The notes below the pieces were generated by a model. It was not told where the DNA came from and made no database searches. It saw only the letters and a list, made by a program, of their open reading frames with translations. A stretch of DNA of 64,000 bases from Streptomyces atratus (lineage in GTDB: Bacteria; Actinomycetota; Actinomycetes; Streptomycetales; Streptomycetaceae), in the NCBI RefSeq assembly GCF_900119365.1, contig NZ_FPJO01000010.1, forward strand, positions 124,001 through 188,000. Reading direction: 5' to 3'. Made by a program: the position numbers and the translations under genes. The first letter of the stretch is position 1, and the number at the start of each line of letters is the position of its first letter. Positions 18,256 through 26,981 of this stretch are shown here, piece after piece.

Positions 18256-19290
18256 CTACCCCACGCGTGCGCGGATCTGCTCCGCCAGGTACTTCCCGTA
18301 CCGGCGGTGTGCGCTCGATGCCAGGTGGATGCCGTCGGCGAGGAAATCGGACTCGTCGACGTCCGACCACTGGCGGACGTGGTGGACCCTGTTGTCGCCC
18401 CACTCCATGACCGACTCCACGGTGGCTTCGTGCACCTCCACCCACTCCGCGGCGGTCAGCCCGCCCGGGCCCTTGCGGTCGCGGTACCGAGGACTCGCCG
18501 GTGGCATGAGTACGACCACCTCGCAGTCGGGCACGGCGTCGATGACGCGTTTCACGAACCCGAGCATGTTCGTGAGGTACGTGTACTGATTCAGCGATCC
18601 GGTGAGATAGACCATGCCGCCGACCGCCATGGTCAGGTAGCGCGGCCGCAACTCGGCGATCAGATCCGCGAACACCGGTTCCAGGTGCGTGCCCTTGCCC
18701 CGGGCCACCGACACCAGGTCGAGATCGTCGCGCCACCGGCTCGACTGGACGTAGCTGGTCAGAGGCGAGTCCGCACCCATCCCCTGCGACAGCGAACCGC
18801 CGTAGTGCACCCACCGCTTCGGGTTCGGGGCCGGCACGGACGCCGTCGCGTCCTCGTCGACCCGCAGGCCGATCAGGCGGAACTGGGCGTAGAGCGGCAG
18901 CCAGAGCTCGACCGGCCGGTCGCCACCGCTCTCGTTCCCGAGGTCGAGTCGCAGGGTCTCCTCGCTCTTGGAGGCCGACAACGCACGCCGGCCGAGGCGG
19001 CGCCCGTCCACCACCACATCGACGGACTCCAGCTGTTCGATGTCCTCGGCGAGATCGACGATGTTGTCCGGGCACCGCGAGCACAGGTAGTCCAGCTCGA
19101 TGTGCTCCGTGTCCGTCATCAGCACGACGGCCACCCCGGACGGCATCCCCGCCCGTCCGATGCCGCCTTCCGGGAAGTACAAGCGGGCCCGGTCGAAGGG
19201 CACCCGCCACGGTGCCACCCAGTTCTCGCCCCGCTGCAACGACACCGCCCCGTTGAACCGGAACCCCTCACCACAGGTCAGTGACTTCAC
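18256..19290 (-). CDS. SGNH/GDSL-family hydrolase
   Basis: This 344-residue protein has a beta-rich N-terminal ~150 residues followed by an SGNH hydrolase domain: YGGSLSQGM with the nucleophile Ser, a Gly-rich second block (VARGKG) and DFLADGIHLAS, which holds the Asp-x-x-His pair near the C-terminus. No signal peptide is seen. Its GTG overlaps the exporter stop by 4 bp, tying it to the cluster. It could remove or transfer an acyl group on the nucleoside product; the substrate is not known. Confidence 0.78.
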   Translation of the reverse strand: MKSLTCGEGFRFNGAVSLQRGENWVAPWRVPFDRARLYFPEGGIGRAGMPSGVAVVLMTDTEHIELDYLCSRCPDNIVDLAEDIEQLESVDVVVDGRRLGRRALSASKSEETLRLDLGNESGGDRPVELWLPLYAQFRLIGLRVDEDATASVPAPNPKRWVHYGGSLSQGMGADSPLTSYVQSSRWRDDLDLVSVARGKGTHLEPVFADLIAELRPRYLTMAVGGMVYLTGSLNQYTYLTNMLGFVKRVIDAVPDCEVVVLMPPASPRYRDRKGPGGLTAAEWVEVHEATVESVMEWGDNRVHHVRQWSDVDESDFLADGIHLASSAHRRYGKYLAEQIRARVG

Positions 19291-22200
19291 GCCCTACCTC
19301 CTCGTCCTCGGTCGATCGTTGCTCCGTCGTGTCCGGAGGCGGCCCACAGCTGGGCGTACAGCCCGCCCGATCCCAGCAGGGACTCGTGCCCGCCGACCTC
19401 CAGCAGGCGGCCCCGCTCGACCACGGCGATGACGTCCGCCTGCGCGGCGGTGGCCAGCCGATGGGCGACCAGGACGGTCTTCCGCCCGCTCCGGTCACCG
19501 CGCAGGGCGTTGACGACGCTGCGCTCCGACTCCAGGTCCAGTGCTCCGGTGGCCTCGTCCAGCAGCAGGAGTTCGGGGCACGACACGAGTGCCCGCAGTA
19601 CGGCGACCACCTGCCGCTGTCCGGCGGACAGGGCGGATCCCCGAGGGCCGATGTCGTAGTCCAGTCCGCCGGGCAGGGAGTCGATCAGTTCGGACACGCC
19701 GAACGACCGGACGATCTCCATGATCTCCGCGGGGGACGCGCCGGGACGTCCGAACGCGATGTTCTCGCCGACGGAACCGCTGAACAGATGCGCCTCCTGC
19801 GGCACGATCGCGGTCCGCAGCCGGTAGTCGCGCAGCGGGATCGTGTCGACGTCCACACCGCCGACGCGGATCGCCCCCCGCTGCGGGCGGTAGAACCGTG
19901 CCAGCAGCTTGATGATGGTCGACTTGCCCGCGCCCGTCGGGCCGACGACGGCGAGCGACGCCCCCGGCGGAATGTCGAGGACGACATCCAGGAGCGAATA
20001 CGGGGCGTCCTCCCGGTACTTGAAGCCGACCCGGTCGAAGCGGATGTCCGCACCGACGCGCGAAGCGCCGGCCGGTGCGCCGCCGACCGCCTCCCCGACC
20101 GCCTTGTCGGCCGCCTCCCCGACCGGCTCCTCGGCCGGCTCCGACAGCAGCCCGTTGACGCGCCGGACTCCCACCCTGGCCTGCTGGGCGCTGTCGTAGA
20201 CCGTCGCGATCTGCTGGATCGGGTAATACAACATGGAGAGGTACAGGATGAGAGCGGTGACGGTCCCACTGTCAGTGGCGGTCCCGCTGTCGGAGACGCC
20301 CGCCCGGGGCAGCCCGTCCGCCGTGGCCGGCAGCAGCACGCAGATCAGCGCCATGTCGATGGTCAGCGCCACCAGGGGAAAGAACCACGCCACAGCACGC
20401 TGCCCGACCTGGCGCTCGTCGCGGTATGCCGCCGACTTCTCCGCGAACTGCGCGACGATCCGCCCGGTGCAGCGGAAGATCTGCGCCGTACGGATGCCGT
20501 GTGCCTTTTCGTGCAGGTCGGCGTTGACGGCCGCGAGCAGCTCCCGCGCCCTGGGATACGACCGGGAGACGACGCGCTGGAACACGGCCGCCCCGGCCAG
20601 CACCACACCCCCCGCCCCCGCCAGGACGAGCCAGTAGCCCGGCGCGATCCAGACCACGACCAGGCCGACCCCGAGCACCAGCAACAGGTTGACGACCAGG
20701 GACAGCAGACCCGTCTGCACGAACGCGGACAGCGAGTCGATGTCCGCCGTCATCCGGGTCAGCAGCCCTCCCGACCGCACCCGGTCCACGTAGGGCAGCG
20801 GGAGGCGCTGGATGTGACGGAAGCAGCGCAGGCGTACGGCGAACAGCACGCGGTCGCACACCTGCGTGGTCGTACGGATGGTTCCCCACCCCGCGGCCCA
20901 GCTCACCGCGGTGACCGCGAGTCCCAGTGCGAACAGCGCCCCGACCGCCGTCGCGTCACCCTCCGCCGAACGCCCGAGGACGGCCCGGGCCACCGCCGGA
21001 AGCGTCACGGCCGTGACGACCTCGACGCCGATGCACACGACCGCAGCGAGAGCCGGCAGGCGGACCGGCCGCAGTGCCTCCCCGAAGCCGAACGGGCCGT
21101 CCCGCCGCCCGCTCCTGAGATCCGATTCCGCAGGCTTGTCCACGACCGCGGGCAGACGGGCGGCGTACGCCCCGAGTGCCGCGGCCGAATCCTTCTGGTT
21201 CCCGGCCCGCGCCCTGCCCTGCCCGCCGTTCGCCGACGGCACCTCGCACGCGCCCCGCCCGCTGCCCGCGATCTCGTCGGCGCCGAGCGTCGGTGTCCCT
21301 GTTTCCTCTCCCATCAGGGCCTTCAACCGCACGGAATGCTCCATGAGATCCGCGGCGCCACCGTGCTCTACCACGCGACCGCCCTCGACGACCGCGATCC
21401 GGTCGGCGAGCGACAGCACCACCCGCCGTCGGCCGGTCACGACGACGGTGCACCCGCCCCGGAGCCGCCGTCGCAGGGCATCGAGCACCCGCGCCTCCGT
21501 CAGGGTGTCCAGGGCGGACGTCGCGTCGTCGAGCACCAACAGGCCCGGTGAGTTGTACAGCGCCCTGGCAAGGGCGATCCGCTGCCGCTCGCCCCCGGAG
21601 AGCCGGGCCCCGCCCTCGCCGGCGTGGGTCCGGTCCCCGTCCGGCATGCGGTCGAGCATCGTGTCCACAGCCGCGTCGGCGACCGCCGACGCGTACCGGT
21701 CGCCGCGGAACTCCCGGCCCAGAAGGATGTTGTCCCTGATGGTGCCGGAGAACAGGAACGGCTCCTGTGTCACCAGTACGGCATCGGGGTCGCCCGGAGC
21801 CGCCGCCCTGGAGCCGCCCGCACGGTCGACGAGTTCGACCTGCCCCGAGCTGTGCCGGTACTGCCCCTGGAGCAGCAGCCCGAGGACCGACTTCCCGGAG
21901 CCGGCCCGGCCCGCGACACCGAGGCACTCCCCGGGCGCGACCGTGAGGCTCATCCCCCGCAGTACGTCCCGCGCTTTTGGCCCGAGCCTCAGCCCGACGT
22001 CGGACAGCACCACCCCGAGACCTCCACCGAGACCGCCGCCCCGACCGGTCCGGGAGCCGTCGCCGACCGTGTCCGGCTCGTGGCCGCCGCTGTCGATGAT
22101 CGCGTGGATACGGTCGGCGGACGACCGGGCGAGCGCGATCGCGGAGACCACCCCTGCCAGCAGCCGGACCAGCCCGGTCATGGTGAGCAGGTACGTGGCG

Positions 22201-23048
22201 AACACGACGAAGGTGCCGACGCCGATATCGCCCCGCAGGGTCATCGTCCCGCCTACTCCGATGACCAGGACGAGCGCGAACTGCGGCAGGGTGATCAGGA
22301 CGGGGGTGAACACGGAGTTCAGCCGGGCGACGCGCCGGCGCCGCCCGAACAGCGCGGAGGCCAGGGACCGGAAGCGGTTCTCGATCAGCTCCTCCCGCTG
22401 GAAGACCTTGGTGACGGGCAGTCCGGCGATGGCCTCGCCGGTGAACGAGGTCAGGTCGGCGGCGGCCTGCTGGGACAGCCAGGTGGCCGCGTGGATCCGT
22501 CGCCGGGAACGGACCACCAGCACACCCGCGAGCGGAACGGTGACGAGCGTCGCCAGCGCGAGCACCGGGGAGAGCACGAACATGATCACGATCTGGACCG
22601 TGACGTGGCACACCGCCGCGGCCGCCTGCGGGGCCAGGGCCAGCAGCGACTGGATCACCTGCAGATCGGTGATCGACCGCGACACGACCTCGCCCCGCCG
22701 CAACGCGTCCTGCTGCTCACCGGAGTAGCGGCACAAGGACGACAGCAGAGCCACCCGCAGCTCGTGCTGCACCCGCGTCGCCAAGCGGCTCGCGGTCGCG
22801 CGCTGGCCGAACTGGACGACGAACCTGAGGACGGCGGCGACCATGAGCAGGACGAGTGCACAGCGGGCGACCGCCCGGCCGGTGGCCAGCCCGTCGACCA
22901 CGGATCCGACCACCAGCGGCGTGGCGAGATCGATTCCGGCGCCGACCAGCGCGAGCACCACGGCGCAGAGCGCCGCCCGCCGCTCGGCAGCCCACGACAC
23001 GATCAGCCGCGTCGTCCACGACGGCGACGCCCGCAGTTCTGTACGCAC
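19287..23048 (-). CDS. Fused ABC exporter (two membrane domains and two ATPase domains)
   Basis: A single chain of about 1,253 residues holds TMD-NBD-TMD-NBD. The start is set at GTG 23048, just after the esterase stop; a longer frame would overlap that gene. NBD1 has GRAGSGKS, LSGGERQ and a Walker B ending in Asp-Asp (LVLDDATSALD) in place of the usual Asp-Glu. NBD2 has GPTGAGKST, LSAGQRQ and the normal LLLDEATGALD. Each TMD has about six spans. The fusion equals a heterodimeric exporter with one weakened ATP site. It most likely exports the nucleoside product and so adds to self-resistance. Confidence 0.88.
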   Translation of the reverse strand: MRTELRASPSWTTRLIVSWAAERRAALCAVVLALVGAGIDLATPLVVGSVVDGLATGRAVARCALVLLMVAAVLRFVVQFGQRATASRLATRVQHELRVALLSSLCRYSGEQQDALRRGEVVSRSITDLQVIQSLLALAPQAAAAVCHVTVQIVIMFVLSPVLALATLVTVPLAGVLVVRSRRRIHAATWLSQQAAADLTSFTGEAIAGLPVTKVFQREELIENRFRSLASALFGRRRRVARLNSVFTPVLITLPQFALVLVIGVGGTMTLRGDIGVGTFVVFATYLLTMTGLVRLLAGVVSAIALARSSADRIHAIIDSGGHEPDTVGDGSRTGRGGGLGGGLGVVLSDVGLRLGPKARDVLRGMSLTVAPGECLGVAGRAGSGKSVLGLLLQGQYRHSSGQVELVDRAGGSRAAAPGDPDAVLVTQEPFLFSGTIRDNILLGREFRGDRYASAVADAAVDTMLDRMPDGDRTHAGEGGARLSGGERQRIALARALYNSPGLLVLDDATSALDTLTEARVLDALRRRLRGGCTVVVTGRRRVVLSLADRIAVVEGGRVVEHGGAADLMEHSVRLKALMGEETGTPTLGADEIAGSGRGACEVPSANGGQGRARAGNQKDSAAALGAYAARLPAVVDKPAESDLRSGRRDGPFGFGEALRPVRLPALAAVVCIGVEVVTAVTLPAVARAVLGRSAEGDATAVGALFALGLAVTAVSWAAGWGTIRTTTQVCDRVLFAVRLRCFRHIQRLPLPYVDRVRSGGLLTRMTADIDSLSAFVQTGLLSLVVNLLLVLGVGLVVVWIAPGYWLVLAGAGGVVLAGAAVFQRVVSRSYPRARELLAAVNADLHEKAHGIRTAQIFRCTGRIVAQFAEKSAAYRDERQVGQRAVAWFFPLVALTIDMALICVLLPATADGLPRAGVSDSGTATDSGTVTALILYLSMLYYPIQQIATVYDSAQQARVGVRRVNGLLSEPAEEPVGEAADKAVGEAVGGAPAGASRVGADIRFDRVGFKYREDAPYSLLDVVLDIPPGASLAVVGPTGAGKSTIIKLLARFYRPQRGAIRVGGVDVDTIPLRDYRLRTAIVPQEAHLFSGSVGENIAFGRPGASPAEIMEIVRSFGVSELIDSLPGGLDYDIGPRGSALSAGQRQVVAVLRALVSCPELLLLDEATGALDLESERSVVNALRGDRSGRKTVLVAHRLATAAQADVIAVVERGRLLEVGGHESLLGSGGLYAQLWAASGHDGATIDRGRGGRA

Positions 23049-23068
23049 TCCCCGTCGCCCCCGCTCCT

Positions 23069-24544
23069 CTACCGGCCGGCTGCCGCGTGGTCGTCGTCCA
23101 GCGGCCACTCGGCGGTTTCCACCCGCGGTTCCCGGCAGATGCGGACGAGCTTCTCCGCGGCGCCGTCGTACACGGGCCAGGGGACACCGCCGGTCGACGG
23201 GCACCTCCCGCGGGCGAAGTCCACGAGCGCCCCCTGGACGTGGCGGGCCACCGTGACGTCCGCCTCCGACGCGGCGCCGGGGGCGGAGAGGTCGAGCAGC
23301 AGCGATGCGAGATCCATGCCGTGCAACGCGCGGTCGGCATCGGCGAAGCTGTGGTTCGAGGGGACGTGGTCGTACACCTGGTACCAGCACCGGCCGCTGC
23401 CCGACGCGGCCTTCGTCCGCAGCAGGTCATGCGACGGGCGCAGGAACAACTCCGCGTTGATGAACCGCTCGTGGTCGGTTCCGTACCGCGCCGTCCGTGC
23501 CGCCCCGGCCCCGGCGCCTCGCGCCATGACGCGCGCCCCGCCCGGCATCAGGCGGTCCCACAGACCGGCCTCGTTCGCCGTGTTGGACACCAGGAGGTCG
23601 ACCCTGCCGGCCGCCCCCGCCCCGATGGCCTCGATCGGGGGGCGGGACAGGTGCACGCCGTCCACGACATCCCGGTAGTGCACGATCTCGTGCCGCCTGA
23701 GCAGGCGTTCGTGCGCCACCTTCAGGTGCACGTTCGGGACGGAGAAGACGCGCGCGGGGTCGTCGACGAGGCCCGCGCATTCCAGGAACTCGCGGGCGAA
23801 CCCGGTCGCCGCGTCCCGTGACACCACGTTCTCGCACCCGCCGCTGTACAGCGCTGCCCGCTCGAACAGCCCGTCGGCGGCGCGGCACCCCAGGAGGGAG
23901 CCGATGTTGTGCGCCCCCGCGGACTCCCCGAACAGGGTGACGTCGGTGTCATCGCCGCCGAAGGCCGCGATGTTCTCCTTCACCCAGGCCAGGGCGAGGA
24001 GTTGGTCCCGCAGTCTGAGGTTCGCCGTGTCCCGCCCGACCAGGTCGTCCAGGAAGAGATGACCCCAGCACCCCAGACGGAAATTCATCGTCACCACGAC
24101 GACGCCGTGGTTGCGACTGAGCACCTCCGGATGTCTGCCGGGCATGCTTCCCGACCCCGCGACCTGCATGCCCGGGTGGAACCAGACGAGAACGGGAAGA
24201 CGCGCGCGCCCGGGGTCCGGCGTGTACACACTCAGGTTCAGGCAGTCCTCGTGCTCCGGGACGGCGGCGTGCGCGAAACCGAAATCCCGCAGGGTGCCGG
24301 ATGCCCGGTCGTGGACGGGCGGGAGCTGCCAGGACATGCTGCCGTGACGCAGCGCCGGCCGTACCCGGTCCCAGGGTTCCGGCCGCACCGGGCCGGCGAA
24401 CCGGCCGCCGTCGGGCGGGACCGTGCCGTAGGGGATGCCCCGCCACAGGGCGAAGCCGGACGGCCGGTGCTGCACCCCGCCGACCTTGCCGGCGGCGGTC
24501 GTTCGTACAACGGGGACCTTCTGCCCCTCCAGGCCGTTCCCCAT
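23069..24544 (-). CDS. Type B carboxylesterase
   Basis: The protein has 491 residues with the alpha/beta-hydrolase carboxylesterase signature: EDCLNLSVYTP near residue 99-109 and FGESAG with nucleophile Ser208. No signal peptide is present, so it acts in the cytoplasm. The ATG overlaps the stop of the adenylating-enzyme gene in a TGATG junction. Caprazamycin-type clusters also carry esterases linked to acyl chemistry. A role in trimming or transferring an ester group is likely, but the substrate is unknown. Confidence 0.85.
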   Translation of the reverse strand: MGNGLEGQKVPVVRTTAAGKVGGVQHRPSGFALWRGIPYGTVPPDGGRFAGPVRPEPWDRVRPALRHGSMSWQLPPVHDRASGTLRDFGFAHAAVPEHEDCLNLSVYTPDPGRARLPVLVWFHPGMQVAGSGSMPGRHPEVLSRNHGVVVVTMNFRLGCWGHLFLDDLVGRDTANLRLRDQLLALAWVKENIAAFGGDDTDVTLFGESAGAHNIGSLLGCRAADGLFERAALYSGGCENVVSRDAATGFAREFLECAGLVDDPARVFSVPNVHLKVAHERLLRRHEIVHYRDVVDGVHLSRPPIEAIGAGAAGRVDLLVSNTANEAGLWDRLMPGGARVMARGAGAGAARTARYGTDHERFINAELFLRPSHDLLRTKAASGSGRCWYQVYDHVPSNHSFADADRALHGMDLASLLLDLSAPGAASEADVTVARHVQGALVDFARGRCPSTGGVPWPVYDGAAEKLVRICREPRVETAEWPLDDDHAAAGR

Positions 24545-25608
24545 CAGTAGATCCCCTCGACTACCCGGCTTCCCTCGAACTCCGCCATCGGGACGACATC
24601 CGCGACCGAGTCGCCCCGCCACTCCTCGCCCCGGGACACGCGCACGGCCAGATCCCGTTCCAGGTTGTTCGGCAGGAACATGTCCCGTGTGACCGTGTGC
24701 ATCAGCACCTGGCCGCGGGCCCCGTACGGCACCGGCCCGCGCGTGCCCGGGTCGACGACGCGGAGGAACAGTTCGGGACCGACCGGGTCGAACACCGGAA
24801 GGTCGTCGTATGCCGTCGAGCGCCTGAGCAGCGCCCGGGTACCCGTGATCGAACTCGCGTAGGTGGCGACGAAGACGGCGTCCGGGAAAACCAGTTGCGC
24901 GTACTCGTACAGCTCTTCGCGCGTCATGCGCGCCCCGCCCCAGGTGATGACCCGCACCGTGGCACGCACACGTTCCGCCAGTTCCGCCGACCGCGCCAGC
25001 GCGCGCAGCAGCGGAGGGGTCACCAGCAGATGTCCGACGTGCTGTGTCCGGAGCACATCCCGGGCCTGGGCCAGCACGTGCTCCACGTACCGCTGCCGTA
25101 CTTCCGCCCCGATCCCGGACTTCACCCACCGCGGATCGATGTCCACCTGGAGGTAGGGCACGCGCAGCCGCCGCGCCCACCGCCGCTGCCAGTTCCCCGC
25201 GAGATGGGGGCCGGTCGGGAACAGCGACAGCATGGTGTGCCCCGCGGCCTCCGGCACGTACGCGCAGTACATGTCGACCAACTGCTCGATCCGGGGCCGC
25301 GACAGGACGGCGCGCTTCGGCCTGCCGGTCGTGCCGCCGGACTCCACCACGTAGGGCGGGGGTTCCTCCGCCAGCCCCCGGGGGACCAGGTCCTCGACCC
25401 GGACCTCGCGCAGCTTGTTCACCCGGGACGGGAACCGGCGCAGGTCGTCGAAGGTGTGGATGTCGGCGACCGGGTCGAAGGGCAGCGCGTTCCGGTAGCC
25501 GACCCAGAACCGTGACCCCGTCTCCTCGCCGAAGTGCCAGCGCAGCATCTGAGACAGGTACTCCCGCAGCTCCTGCTCGGACGCGGGCGCGGCGATCGCG
25601 CTAGACAT
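24544..25608 (-). CDS. Short PaaK-like adenylate-forming enzyme
   Basis: This 354-residue protein matches the phenylacetate-CoA ligase branch of the ANL superfamily, with the P-loop-like motif ESGGTTGRPKRA and a later WGGARMTREE block. PaaK enzymes usually have ~430 residues, and here the chain stops about where the small C-terminal domain would begin. It may therefore adenylate a carboxyl group without the usual thioester step. The start ATG at 25608 overlaps the phosphorylase stop by 8 bp. It is a candidate for activating the acid that is joined to the nucleoside; the substrate is unknown. Confidence 0.72.
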   Translation of the reverse strand: MSSAIAAPASEQELREYLSQMLRWHFGEETGSRFWVGYRNALPFDPVADIHTFDDLRRFPSRVNKLREVRVEDLVPRGLAEEPPPYVVESGGTTGRPKRAVLSRPRIEQLVDMYCAYVPEAAGHTMLSLFPTGPHLAGNWQRRWARRLRVPYLQVDIDPRWVKSGIGAEVRQRYVEHVLAQARDVLRTQHVGHLLVTPPLLRALARSAELAERVRATVRVITWGGARMTREELYEYAQLVFPDAVFVATYASSITGTRALLRRSTAYDDLPVFDPVGPELFLRVVDPGTRGPVPYGARGQVLMHTVTRDMFLPNNLERDLAVRVSRGEEWRGDSVADVVPMAEFEGSRVVEGIY

Positions 25609-26971
25609 GGACCACCCCCGTCCCGTCCGTGTGGACGTCCGCCTCGGACACCGGCTCCGGCTCACGCGGTACCCGGCAGTTCTCCCGGGGGCCGACCCGG
25701 ACGGCCCCGGCCACCAGCTCCACCGCCTCGCCGCTGTCGAGCCCGTCGCGGTGGAACACCTCGGCGAGGACGTCCCCCTCGGCCACGCGCTCTCCCAGGT
25801 GCCTGGTGAGCCGGATTCCGGCGTGCGGGTCGATGACGTCGTCCGCGAACACCTTGCCCGCCCCCAGCTTCAGCGCGGCCCGGCCGATGCCCAGTGCCGA
25901 GACGTCGGTGACCCACCCGGCCCCCCGCGCGAGCACCGCCGTCCGCGCCCCCGGCCGGCAGTACCCGCCCCCGTCGAGCACCGGCCCGGTGTCGCCGCCC
26001 TGCGCCGTCAGCATCCGGACGAACATCGACAGCGCGGCCCCGGAGTCGACCGCCGACCGCAGCCGCTCCCGGATCCTGCCCTCGGGTTCGTCCGGTTCGG
26101 CCACGCGGACCATCTGTACGGCAAGGGCCTCGCACTCCGCCGCCAGCCCGCGGTCACCGCTTCCGCGCAGGAACTCGACCGCTTCGTCGACCTCCGCCGC
26201 ATTGCCGACGGCCCTGCCCAGGGGGACGGAGCCGTCGCTGAGCACCGCCCGGCAGCGCAGGCCGAACTCGCCGCCGAGCCGGACCAGAAGCCCCGCCAGC
26301 CGACGCGCCGTCCCATGGTCGGGAACCAGCGACCCGGCTCCGTACCTGACGTCGAAGACGACCGCGTCGGCGTCGACCGCCACCTTCTTGCTGACGATGC
26401 TCGCGGCGATCAGCGGCGCCGACCGGACACAGCCGCTCACCGACCGCAGGTCGTACGTCGCGGTGTCACCGGGCACGAGTTCACCGGAGAAGGACCCGAT
26501 GACGACGTCGTCCGCGGCGAGCCGCGCGGCCAGCTCCGCCTCGGTGAACTCGAGCCGGAGCCCCGGCACACTCTCCAGCTTGTCGATCGTGCCCCCGGCG
26601 ATGCCGAGCCCACGTCCGCTCAGCTTGCAGACCCGGACTCCGAGCGCGGCCACCAGCGGCACGACCACCAACGTCGTCTTGTCGCCGATGCCACCCGTGC
26701 TGTGCTTGTCCACGACGGTCCGCCCGCTGCGGCGGATCCTCGCCCCCCGTCGGGCCGGGCCGAGATATGCCCTGGTCAGGGCCACAGTCTCGGTGAACCG
26801 CAGCCCTCTCGCCGCGATGGTCGCCAGCCAGGAGGACAGCTGGTAGTCGGCGAGCCGGCCCGTCCGGTGGAGGCCGAGAACGGCCGACGCCCGCTCCGTG
26901 GTGAGCGTCTCGCCGTGGCGAAGCCGTTCGATGTGCTCCAGGGCGTCGTCGACGCCGAACGTGTCTGTCAT
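25601..26971 (-). CDS. Pyrimidine nucleoside phosphorylase, LipP-like
   Basis: The protein has 456 residues with the thymidine/pyrimidine phosphorylase signatures KHSTGGIGDK and SGRGLGIAGGTIDKLESVPG. In A-90289 biosynthesis LipP splits 5'-amino-5'-deoxyuridine with phosphate, giving uracil and 5-amino-5-deoxyribose-1-phosphate. The adjacent aminotransferase, nucleotidyltransferase and glycosyltransferase genes strongly support that role over plain pyrimidine salvage. GAGGAG precedes the ATG at 26971. Confidence 0.88.
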   Translation of the reverse strand: MTDTFGVDDALEHIERLRHGETLTTERASAVLGLHRTGRLADYQLSSWLATIAARGLRFTETVALTRAYLGPARRGARIRRSGRTVVDKHSTGGIGDKTTLVVVPLVAALGVRVCKLSGRGLGIAGGTIDKLESVPGLRLEFTEAELAARLAADDVVIGSFSGELVPGDTATYDLRSVSGCVRSAPLIAASIVSKKVAVDADAVVFDVRYGAGSLVPDHGTARRLAGLLVRLGGEFGLRCRAVLSDGSVPLGRAVGNAAEVDEAVEFLRGSGDRGLAAECEALAVQMVRVAEPDEPEGRIRERLRSAVDSGAALSMFVRMLTAQGGDTGPVLDGGGYCRPGARTAVLARGAGWVTDVSALGIGRAALKLGAGKVFADDVIDPHAGIRLTRHLGERVAEGDVLAEVFHRDGLDSGEAVELVAGAVRVGPRENCRVPREPEPVSEADVHTDGTGVVHV

Positions 26972-26981
26972 CGTCGACTCC

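Noticed and set aside
25601..26971. Ordinary pyrimidine salvage phosphorylase (DeoA)
   Set aside because: Sequence alone would allow it, but coupling with LipM/N/O-like genes makes the aminoribose role the better call.
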